A stretch of DNA of 64,000 bases, from the NCBI RefSeq assembly GCF_024347335.1, contig NZ_AP025464.1:744001-808000 (forward strand). Direction: 5' to 3'. Shown in pieces: positions 29,001 to 37,600 of this stretch. This DNA is from Vibrio celticus (GTDB lineage: Bacteria > Pseudomonadota > Gammaproteobacteria > Enterobacterales > Vibrionaceae). The translations under genes were made by a program, and so were the position numbers. The notes beneath the pieces are model-generated. The model saw only the letters and a program-made list of their open reading frames with translations, ran no database searches and was not told the DNA's origin. How positions within the stretch are numbered: the stretch's first letter is position 1; each line of letters begins with the position of its first letter.

Positions 29001-30461
29001 GGAACATTGACTAGTACCGATGTAGACAACCCAGACAATACGTTTACGCCGGATTCGATTGCAGGCACCAACGGTGACCTGACTATTGATGCCAGTGGTC
29101 ATTGGGTATTTACTGCCAACAGCGCGTTTAATCAATTAAACATCGGCGATAAAGTCGAAGAAACCTTCACTGTCTCGTCCATCGATGGCACACCTTCCAC
29201 CATAAAAGTCACGATTAACGGTACTAACGACACCGCTACTGTCAGCAGTGCGACCGTCGCCATCGATGAAACCGACAAAGCGGTAACCACCTCAGGCACA
29301 CTAACCAGTACTGACGTGGATAACCCAGACAATGCGTTTACGCCGGATTCGATTACTGGCACCAATGGCGACCTGACTATTGATGCTAATGGTCATTGGA
29401 CATTCACCGCCAACAGCGCATTTAATCAATTAAACGTCGGCGATAAAGTCGAAGAGACCTTCACGGTGTCGTCTATTGATGGCACATCCTCGACCATCAA
29501 AGTCACGATTAACGGCACTAACGATACCGCAACTGTTAGCAGTGCGACCGTCGCCATTGATGAAACCGACAAAGCAGTAACGACATCAGGCACCCTCACC
29601 AGTATCGACGTCGATAATCCAGATAATACCTTCACACCGGATTCGATTTCAGGCACCAACGGTGACCTGACTATTGATGCTAATGGTCATTGGGTATTTA
29701 CTGCCAACAGCGCGTTTAATCAATTAAACATCGGCGATAAAGTCGAAGAAACCTTCACTGTCTCGTCCATCGATGGCACACCTTCCACCATAAAAGTCAC
29801 GATTAACGGTACTAACGACACCGCTACTGTCAGCAGTGCGACCGTCGCCATCGATGAAACCGACAAAGCAGTAACCACATCAGGCACGCTAACCAGTACT
29901 GACGTGGATAACCCAGATAATACCTTCACACCGGATTCGATTTCAGGCACCAACGGTGACCTCACTATTGATGCCAGTGGGCATTGGGTGTTCACCGCCA
30001 ACAGTTCGTTTAATCAATTGAATGTTGGCGATAAAGTCGAAGAGACCTTTACTGTGTCGTCTGTAGATGGCACACCGTCCACCATCAAGGTGACGATCAA
30101 CGGCACTAACGATGCCGCAACTGTCAGCAGTGCGACCATTGCCATCGATGAGACCGACAAAGCAGTAACTACCTCAGGCACGCTAACCAGTACCGATGTG
30201 GACAACCCAGACAATACGTTTACGCCGGATTCAATTACTGGCACCAACGGTGACCTCACTATTGATGCTAATGGGCATTGGGTGTTCACCGCCAACAGTG
30301 CGTTTAATCAATTGAACGTCGGCGACAAGATCGAAGAGACCTTCACGGTGTCGCCCATCGATGGCACCCTTCGACGATCAAGGTCACAATTAATGGCACT
30401 AACGACGCTGCTACTGTCAGCAGTGCGACCGTCGCCATTGATGAAACCGACAAAGCAGTAA
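23094..30461 (+). CDS. Giant VCBS protein, N-terminal open segment (2,455 residues)
   Basis: This segment contains the true start (ATG 23094 or 23103), the Lys-rich N-terminus, the Ser/His-rich linker, the diverged VCBS domains (e.g. TSGILTVTDVDTGEAHF, then WTYDLDN) and the first 17 of the homogeneous repeats plus part of the next. After the missing C at 30367 it runs into 31 out-of-frame residues and stops. If the break is real, the product would be a truncated protein without the C-terminal part expected to carry the secretion signal. Confidence 0.75.
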   Translation: MIKMANKKNVETNKKNTEIKNKKSNELEQKKPTQKKKRRLHSHLKVNIPLFQSLMMILPSLAKHSAAESIDNSSDAADQVIANNVTEKDVTDDHSKADSSAVALQEAQTSDNDVNSTLSASHAAHGSSSHLVPSHHLSTLSHPQVHYIPSVSMPTISSGSNGQPIHSNAPTTPALPVTFMPEVIKGTYGELHVDANGQYTFVLNPNSPQYILLNQHQPGTDHFALHLSNGSSIIVQIPVTGKQDTPSISGDLTGVVTEDHNIDSQGLLHANGKIDVIDPDQNESSVTPEVISGKYGSLTIDADGHWQYQVDNSLSNVQALTAATSLHESFTIHTKDGTPQTIDMTIGGNDDNAVITGVDAGTLTEDLTTQVQGQLSVTDSDLGEDHFQASQVTSNFGTLSITKDGAWTYSLDNNNPVVQRLGQGSTATDIVTVHSADGTAHQVMVTINGTNDHAVITSSTANSPSSFFAIGTNNGSSQVTEDKDLTVSGQLNITDIDSKEAHFSNSDLKGRLGTLHLKDNGDWTYDLDNKNPQVQALGQGSATTDIITIHSADGTPHQIAITVNGTNDKAVISGTSAGAVTEESQLQTSGILTVTDVDTGEAHFATSSTGSTDIAGSFGTLHLTDTGSWTYDLDNTNPTVQALGKGSTATDTITVHSADGTPHQVTITVNGTNDAATVSSATVAIYETDKAVTTSGTLTSTDVDNPDNAFTPDSITGTNGDLTIDANGHWTFTANSAFNQLNVGDKVEETFTVSSIDGTSSTIKVTINGTNDTATVSSATVAIDETDKAVTTSGTLTSIDVDNPDNTFTPDSISGTNGDLTIDASGHWVFTANSSFNQLNVGDKVEETFTVSSVDGTPSTIKVTINGTNDAATVSSATIAIDETDKAVTTSGTLTSTDVDNPDNTFTPDSITGTNGDLTIDASGHWVFTANSSFNQLNVGDKVEETFTVSSVDGTPSTIKVTINGTNDAATVSTATVSVDETDSAITTSGTLTSIDVDNPDNTFTPDSISGTNGDLTIDANGHWVFTANSAFNQLNVGDKVEETFTVSSIDGTSSTIKVTINGTNDAATVSSATVAIDETDKAVTTSGTLTSTDVDNQDNAFTPDSITGTNGDLTIDANGHWAFTANSAFNQLNVGDKVEETFTVSSIDGTPSTIKVTINGTNDAATVSSATVAIDETDKVVTTSGTLTSTDVDNPDNTFTPDSISGTNGDLTIDANGHWMFTANSAFNQLNVGDKVEETFTVSSIDGTASTIKVTINGTNDKATVSTATVSVDETDKAVTTSGTLTSTDVDNPDNTFTPDSITGSNGDLTIDANGHWTFTANNAFNQLNVGDKVEETFTVSSVDGTPSTIKVTINGTNDAATVSTATVSVDETDKAVTTSGTLTSTDVDNPDNTFTPDSIAGTNGDLTIDANGHWVFTANSAFNQLNIGDKVEETFTVSSIDGTPSTIKVTINGTNDTATVSSATVAIDETDKAVTTSGTLTSTDVDNPDNTFTPDSITGSNGDLTIDANGHWVFTSNNAFNQLNVGDKVEETFTVSSIDGTTSTIKVMINGTNDAATVSTATASVDETDSAITTSGTLTSTDVDNPDNTFTPDSITGTNGDLTIDANGHWTFTANSAFNQLNVGDKVEETFTVSSIDGTSSTIKVTINGTNDAATVSSATVAIDETDKAVTTSGTLTSIDVDNPDNTFTPDSISGTNGDLTIDASGHWVFTANSSFNQLNVGDKVEETFTVSSVDGTPSTIKVTINGTNDAATVSSATIAIDETDKAVTTSGTLTSTDVDNPDNTFTPDSITGTNGDLTIDANGHWMFTANSAFNQLNVGDKVEETFTVSSIDGTASTIKVTINGTNDKATVSTATVSVDETDKAVTTSGTLTSTDVDNPDNTFTPDSITGSNGDLTIDANGHWTFTANNAFNQLNVGDKVEETFTVSSVDGTPSTIKVTINGTNDAATVSTATVSVDETDKAVTTSGTLTSTDVDNPDNTFTPDSIAGTNGDLTIDASGHWVFTANSAFNQLNIGDKVEETFTVSSIDGTPSTIKVTINGTNDTATVSSATVAIDETDKAVTTSGTLTSTDVDNPDNAFTPDSITGTNGDLTIDANGHWTFTANSAFNQLNVGDKVEETFTVSSIDGTSSTIKVTINGTNDTATVSSATVAIDETDKAVTTSGTLTSIDVDNPDNTFTPDSISGTNGDLTIDANGHWVFTANSAFNQLNIGDKVEETFTVSSIDGTPSTIKVTINGTNDTATVSSATVAIDETDKAVTTSGTLTSTDVDNPDNTFTPDSISGTNGDLTIDASGHWVFTANSSFNQLNVGDKVEETFTVSSVDGTPSTIKVTINGTNDAATVSSATIAIDETDKAVTTSGTLTSTDVDNPDNTFTPDSITGTNGDLTIDANGHWVFTANSAFNQLNVGDKIEETFTVSPIDGTLRRSRSQLMALTTLLLSAVRPSPLMKPTKQ

Positions 30462-30490
30462 CCACATCAGGCACATTAACCAGTACTGAC

Positions 30491-33400
30491 GTGGATAACC
30501 CAGACAATACCTTCACACCAGATTCGATTACTGGCACCAATGGCGACCTGACTATTGATGCTAATGGTCATTGGGCGTTCACCGCCAACAGCGCGTTTAA
30601 CCAATTAAACGTCGGCGATAAAGTCGAAGAGACCTTTACGGTATCGTCAGTTGATGGCACACCGTCGACCATAAAAGTGACGATTAACGGCACTAACGAC
30701 GCCGCAACTGTTAGCAGTGCGACCGTCGCCATTGATGAAACCGACAAAGCAGTAACGACATCAGGAACATTGACCAGTACCGACGTAGATAATCCAGATA
30801 ACACTTTCACACCTGACTCGATTACTGGAGCTAACGGTGACCTCACTATTGATGCCAGTGGACGTTGGGTGTTCACCGCCAACAGTTCGTTTAATCAATT
30901 GAATGTTGGCGATAAAGTCGAAGAGACCTTTACTGTGTCGTCTGTAGATGGCACACCGTCCACCATCAAGGTGACGATCAACGGCACTAACGATGCCGCA
31001 ACTGTCAGCAGTGCGACCGTCGCTATCGATGAAACCGACAAAGCAGTAACGACTTCAGGAACATTGACTAGTACCGATGTAGACAACCCAGACAACACGT
31101 TTACGCCGGATTCTATTTCAGGCACCAATGGCGACCTTATTATTGATGCCAATGGTCATTGGGCGTTCACCGCCAACAGCGCGTTTAACCAATTAAACGT
31201 CGGCGATAAAGTCGAAGAGACCTTTACGGTATCGTCAGTTGATGGCACACCGTCGACCATAAAAGTGACGATTAACGGCACTAACGACGCCGCAACTGTT
31301 AGCAGTGCGACCGTCGCCATTGATGAAACCGACAAAGCAGTAACGACATCAGGAACATTGACCAGTACCGACGTAGATAATCCAGATAACACTTTCACAC
31401 CTGACTCGATTACTGGAGCTAACGGTGACCTCACTATTGATGCCAGTGGACATTGGGTGTTCACCGCCAACAGTTCGTTTAATCAATTGAATGTTGGCGA
31501 TAAAGTCGAAGAGACCTTTACTGTGTCGTCTGTAGATGGCACACCTTCGACCATCAAAGTCACGATTAACGGCACTAACGATGCCGCAACTGTTAGCAGT
31601 GCGACCGTCGCCATTGATGAAACCGACAAAGCAGTAACGACATCAGGCACCCTCACCAGTATCGACGTCGATAATCCAGATAATACCTTCACACCGGATT
31701 CGATTTCAGGCACCAACGGTGACCTCACTATTGATGCCAGTGGACATTGGGTGTTCACCGCCAACAGTTCGTTTAATCAATTGAATGTTGGCGATAAAGT
31801 CGAAGAGACCTTTACTGTGTCGTCTGTAGATGGCACACCGTCCACCATCAAGGTGACGATCAACGGCACTAACGATGCCGCAACTGTCAGCAGTGCGACC
31901 ATTGCCATCGATGAGACCGACAAAGCAGTAACTACCTCAGGCACGCTAACCAGTACCGATGTGGACAACCCAGACAATACGTTTACGCCGGATTCAATTA
32001 CTGGCACCAACGGTGACCTAACTATTGATGCTAATGGGCATTGGGTGTTCACCGCCAACAGTGCGTTTAATCAATTGAACGTCGGCGACAAGATCGAAGA
32101 GACCTTCACGGTGTCGTCCATCGATGGCACCCCTTCGACGATCAAGGTCACAATTAATGGCACTAACGACGCTGCTACTGTCAGCAGTGCGACCGTCGCC
32201 ATTGATGAAACCGACAAAGCAGTAACCACATCAGGCACATTAACCAGTACTGACGTGGATAACCCAGACAATACCTTCACACCAGATTCGATTACTGGCA
32301 CCAATGGCGACCTGACTATTGATGCTAATGGTCATTGGGCGTTCACCGCCAACAGCGCGTTTAACCAATTAAACGTCGGCGATAAAGTCGAAGAGACCTT
32401 TACGGTATCGTCAGTTGATGGCACACCGTCGACCATAAAAGTGACGATTAACGGCACTAACGACGCCGCAACTGTTAGCAGTGCGACCGTCGCCATTGAT
32501 GAAACCGACAAAGCAGTAACGACATCAGGAACATTGACCAGTACCGACGTAGATAATCCAGATAACACTTTCACACCTGACTCGATTACTGGAGCTAACG
32601 GTGACCTCACTATTGATGCCAGTGGACGTTGGGTGTTCACCGCCAACAGTTCGTTTAATCAATTGAATGTTGGCGATAAAGTCGAAGAGACCTTTACTGT
32701 GTCGTCTGTAGATGGCACACCGTCCACCATCAAGGTGACGATCAACGGCACTAACGATGCCGCAACTGTCAGCAGTGCGACCGTCGCTATCGATGAAACC
32801 GACAAAGCAGTAACGACTTCAGGAACATTGACTAGTACCGATGTAGACAACCCAGACAACACGTTTACGCCGGATTCTATTTCAGGCACCAATGGCGACC
32901 TTATTATTGATGCCAATGGTCATTGGGCGTTCACCGCCAACAGCGCGTTTAACCAATTAAACGTCGGCGATAAAGTCGAAGAGACCTTTACGGTATCGTC
33001 AGTTGATGGCACACCGTCGACCATAAAAGTGACGATTAACGGCACTAACGACGCCGCAACTGTTAGCAGTGCGACCGTCGCCATTGATGAAACCGACAAA
33101 GCAGTAACGACATCAGGAACATTGACCAGTACCGACGTAGATAATCCAGATAACACTTTCACACCTGACTCGATTACTGGAGCTAACGGTGACCTCACTA
33201 TTGATGCTAATGGTCATTGGACATTCACCGCCAACAGTGCGTTTAATCAATTGAATGTTGGCGATAAAGTCGAAGAGACCTTTACTGTGTCGTCTGTAGA
33301 TGGCACACCTTCGACCATCAAAGTCACGATTAACGGCACTAACGATGCCGCAACTGTTAGCAGTGCGACCGTCGCCATTGATGAAACCGACAAAGCAGTA

Positions 33401-34576
33401 ACGACATCAGGCACCCTCACCAGTATCGACGTCGATAATCCAGATAATACCTTCACACCGGATTCGATTTCAGGCACCAACGGTGACCTCACTATTGATG
33501 CCAGTGGACATTGGGTGTTCACCGCCAACAGTTCGTTTAATCAATTGAATGTTGGCGATAAAGTCGAAGAGACCTTTACTGTGTCGTCTGTAGATGGCAC
33601 ACCGTCCACCATCAAGGTGACGATCAACGGCACTAACGATGCCGCAACTGTCAGCAGTGCGACCATTGCCATCGATGAGACCGACAAAGCAGTAACTACC
33701 TCAGGCACGCTAACCAGTACCGATGTGGACAACCCAGACAATACGTTTACGCCGGATTCAATTACTGGCACCAACGGTGACCTAACTATTGATGCTAATG
33801 GGCATTGGGTGTTCACCGCCAACAGCGCATTTAATCAATTAAACGTCGGCGATAAAGTCGAAGAGACCTTCACGGTGTCGTCTATTGATGGCACATCCTC
33901 GACCATCAAAGTCACGATTAACGGCACTAACGATGCCGCAACTGTTAGCAGTGCGACCGTCGCCATTGATGAAACCGACAAAGCAGTAACGACATCAGGC
34001 ACCCTCACCAGTATCGACGTCGATAATCCAGATAATACCTTCACACCGGATTCGATTTCAGGCACCAACGGTGACCTCACTATTGATGCCAGTGGGCATT
34101 GGGTGTTCACCGCCAACAGTTCGTTTAATCAATTGAATGTTGGCGATAAAGTCGAAGAGACCTTTACTGTGTCGTCTGTAGATGGCACACCGTCCACCAT
34201 CAAGGTGACGATCAACGGCACTAACGATGCCGCAACTGTCAGCAGTGCGACCATTGCCATCGATGAGACCGACAAAGCAGTAACTACCTCAGGCACGCTA
34301 ACCAGTACCGATGTGGACAACCCAGACAATACGTTTACGCCGGATTCAATTACTGGCACCAACGGTGACCTAACTATTGATGCTAATGGGCATTGGGTGT
34401 TCACCGCCAACAGTGCGTTTAATCAATTGAACGTCGGCGACAAGATCGAAGAGACCTTCACGGTGTCGCCCATCGATGGCACCCTTCGACGATCAAGGTC
34501 ACAATTAATGGCACTAACGACGCTGCTACTGTCAGCAGTGCGACCGTCGCCATTGATGAAACCGACAAAGCAGTAA
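30491..34576 (+). CDS. Giant VCBS protein, internal open segment
   Basis: This is about 13.9 uninterrupted 98-residue repeats in the frame that continues the gene after the deletion at 30367. It ends in the same out-of-frame tail as the first segment because of the same missing C at 34482. It has no ribosome site or natural start of its own and is not a separate gene. Confidence 0.6.
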   Translation: MDNPDNTFTPDSITGTNGDLTIDANGHWAFTANSAFNQLNVGDKVEETFTVSSVDGTPSTIKVTINGTNDAATVSSATVAIDETDKAVTTSGTLTSTDVDNPDNTFTPDSITGANGDLTIDASGRWVFTANSSFNQLNVGDKVEETFTVSSVDGTPSTIKVTINGTNDAATVSSATVAIDETDKAVTTSGTLTSTDVDNPDNTFTPDSISGTNGDLIIDANGHWAFTANSAFNQLNVGDKVEETFTVSSVDGTPSTIKVTINGTNDAATVSSATVAIDETDKAVTTSGTLTSTDVDNPDNTFTPDSITGANGDLTIDASGHWVFTANSSFNQLNVGDKVEETFTVSSVDGTPSTIKVTINGTNDAATVSSATVAIDETDKAVTTSGTLTSIDVDNPDNTFTPDSISGTNGDLTIDASGHWVFTANSSFNQLNVGDKVEETFTVSSVDGTPSTIKVTINGTNDAATVSSATIAIDETDKAVTTSGTLTSTDVDNPDNTFTPDSITGTNGDLTIDANGHWVFTANSAFNQLNVGDKIEETFTVSSIDGTPSTIKVTINGTNDAATVSSATVAIDETDKAVTTSGTLTSTDVDNPDNTFTPDSITGTNGDLTIDANGHWAFTANSAFNQLNVGDKVEETFTVSSVDGTPSTIKVTINGTNDAATVSSATVAIDETDKAVTTSGTLTSTDVDNPDNTFTPDSITGANGDLTIDASGRWVFTANSSFNQLNVGDKVEETFTVSSVDGTPSTIKVTINGTNDAATVSSATVAIDETDKAVTTSGTLTSTDVDNPDNTFTPDSISGTNGDLIIDANGHWAFTANSAFNQLNVGDKVEETFTVSSVDGTPSTIKVTINGTNDAATVSSATVAIDETDKAVTTSGTLTSTDVDNPDNTFTPDSITGANGDLTIDANGHWTFTANSAFNQLNVGDKVEETFTVSSVDGTPSTIKVTINGTNDAATVSSATVAIDETDKAVTTSGTLTSIDVDNPDNTFTPDSISGTNGDLTIDASGHWVFTANSSFNQLNVGDKVEETFTVSSVDGTPSTIKVTINGTNDAATVSSATIAIDETDKAVTTSGTLTSTDVDNPDNTFTPDSITGTNGDLTIDANGHWVFTANSAFNQLNVGDKVEETFTVSSIDGTSSTIKVTINGTNDAATVSSATVAIDETDKAVTTSGTLTSIDVDNPDNTFTPDSISGTNGDLTIDASGHWVFTANSSFNQLNVGDKVEETFTVSSVDGTPSTIKVTINGTNDAATVSSATIAIDETDKAVTTSGTLTSTDVDNPDNTFTPDSITGTNGDLTIDANGHWVFTANSAFNQLNVGDKIEETFTVSPIDGTLRRSRSQLMALTTLLLSAVRPSPLMKPTKQ

Positions 34577-34605
34577 CCACATCAGGCACATTAACCAGTA
34601 CTGAC

Positions 34606-37600
34606 GTGGATAACCCAGACAATACCTTCACACCAGATTCGATTACTGGCACCAATGGCGACCTGACTATTGATGCTAATGGTCATTGGGCGTTCACCGC
34701 CAACAGCGCGTTTAACCAATTAAACGTCGGCGATAAAGTCGAAGAGACCTTTACGGTATCGTCAGTTGATGGCACACCGTCGACCATAAAAGTGACGATT
34801 AACGGCACTAACGACGCCGCAACTGTTAGCAGTGCGACCGTCGCCATTGATGAAACCGACAAAGCAGTAACGACATCAGGAACATTGACCAGTACCGACG
34901 TAGATAATCCAGATAACACTTTCACACCTGACTCGATTACTGGAGCTAACGGTGACCTCACTATTGATGCCAGTGGACGTTGGGTGTTCACCGCCAACAG
35001 TGCGTTTAATCAATTGAATGTTGGCGATAAAGTCGAAGAGACCTTTACTGTGTCGTCTGTAGATGGCACACCGTCCACCATCAAGGTGACGATCAACGGC
35101 ACTAACGATGCCGCAACTGTCAGCAGTGCGACCGTCGCTATCGATGAAACCGACAAAGCAGTAACGACTTCAGGAACATTGACTAGTACCGATGTAGACA
35201 ACCCAGACAACACGTTTACGCCGGATTCTATTTCAGGCACCAATGGCGACCTTATTATTGATGCCAATGGTCATTGGGCGTTCACCGCCAACAGCGCGTT
35301 TAACCAATTAAACGTCGGCGATAAAGTCGAAGAGACCTTTACGGTATCGTCAGTTGATGGCACACCGTCGACCATAAAAGTGACGATTAACGGCACTAAC
35401 GACGCCGCAACTGTTAGCAGTGCGACCGTCGCCATTGATGAAACCGACAAAGCAGTAACTACCTCAGGCACGCTAACCAGTACCGATGTGGACAACCCAG
35501 ACAATACGTTTACGCCGGATTCAATTACTGGCACCAACGGTGACCTCACTATTGATGCTAATGGGCATTGGGTGTTCACCGCCAACAGCGCATTTAATCA
35601 ATTAAACGTCGGCGATAAAGTCGAAGAGACCTTCACGGTGTCGTCTATTGATGGCACATCCTCGACCATCAAAGTCACGATTAACGGCACTAACGATGCC
35701 GCAACTGTTAGCAGTGCGACCGTCGCCATTGATGAAACCGACAAAGCAGTAACGACATCAGGCACCCTCACCAGTATCGACGTCGATAATCCAGATAATA
35801 CCTTCACACCGGATTCGATTTCAGGCACCAACGGTGACCTCACTATTGATGCCAGTGGGCATTGGGTGTTCACCGCCAACAGTTCGTTTAATCAATTGAA
35901 TGTTGGCGATAAAGTCGAAGAGACCTTTACTGTGTCGTCTGTAGATGGCACACCGTCCACCATCAAGGTGACGATCAACGGCACTAACGATGCCGCAACT
36001 GTCAGCAGTGCGACCATTGCCATCGATGAGACCGACAAAGCAGTAACTACCTCAGGCACGCTAACCAGTACCGATGTGGACAACCCAGACAATACGTTTA
36101 CGCCGGATTCAATTACTGGCACCAACGGTGACCTAACTATTGATGCTAATGGGCATTGGGTGTTCACCGCCAACAGTGCGTTTAATCAATTGAACGTCGG
36201 CGACAAGATCGAAGAGACCTTCACGGTGTCGCCCATCGATGGCACCCCTTCGACGATCAAGGTCACAATTAATGGCACTAACGACGCTGCTACTGTCAGC
36301 AGTGCGACCGTCGCCATTGATGAAACCGACAAAGCAGTAACCACATCAGGCACATTAACCAGTACTGACGTGGATAACCCAGACAATACCTTCACACCAG
36401 ATTCGATTACTGGCACCAATGGCGACCTGACTATTGATGCTAATGGTCATTGGGCGTTCACCGCCAACAGCGCGTTTAACCAATTAAACGTCGGCGATAA
36501 AGTCGAAGAGACCTTTACGGTATCGTCAGTTGATGGCACACCGTCGACCATAAAAGTGACGATTAACGGCACTAACGACGCCGCAACTGTTAGCAGTGCG
36601 ACCGTCGCCATTGATGAAACCGACAAAGCAGTAACGACATCAGGAACATTGACCAGTACCGACGTAGATAATCCAGATAACACTTTCACACCTGACTCGA
36701 TTACTGGAGCTAACGGTGACCTCACTATTGATGCCAGTGGACGTTGGGTGTTCACCGCCAACAGTGCGTTTAATCAATTGAATGTTGGCGATAAAGTCGA
36801 AGAGACCTTTACTGTGTCGTCTGTAGATGGCACACCGTCCACCATCAAGGTGACGATCAACGGCACTAACGATGCCGCAACTGTCAGCAGTGCGACCGTC
36901 GCTATCGATGAAACCGACAAAGCAGTAACGACTTCAGGAACATTGACTAGTACCGATGTAGACAACCCAGACAACACGTTTACGCCGGATTCTATTTCAG
37001 GCACCAATGGCGACCTTATTATTGATGCCAATGGTCATTGGGCGTTCACCGCCAACAGCGCGTTTAACCAATTAAACGTCGGCGATAAAGTCGAAGAGAC
37101 CTTTACGGTATCGTCAGTTGATGGCACACCGTCGACCATCAAAGTGACGATTAACGGCACTAACGACGCCGCAACTGTTAGCAGTGCGACCGTCGCCATT
37201 GATGAAACCGACAAAGCAGTAACGACATCAGGAACATTGACCAGTACCGACGTAGATAATCCAGATAACACTTTCACACCTGACTCGATTACTGGAGCTA
37301 ACGGTGACCTCACTATTGATGCCAGTGGACATTGGGTGTTCACCGCCAACAGTTCGTTTAATCAATTGAATGTTGGCGATAAAGTCGAAGAGACCTTTAC
37401 TGTGTCGTCTGTAGATGGCACACCTTCGACCATCAAAGTCACGATTAACGGCACTAACGATGCCGCAACTGTTAGCAGTGCGACCGTCGCCATTGATGAA
37501 ACCGACAAAGCAGTAACGACATCAGGCACCCTCACCAGTATCGACGTCGATAATCCAGATAATACCTTCACACCGGATTCGATTTCAGGCACCAACGGTG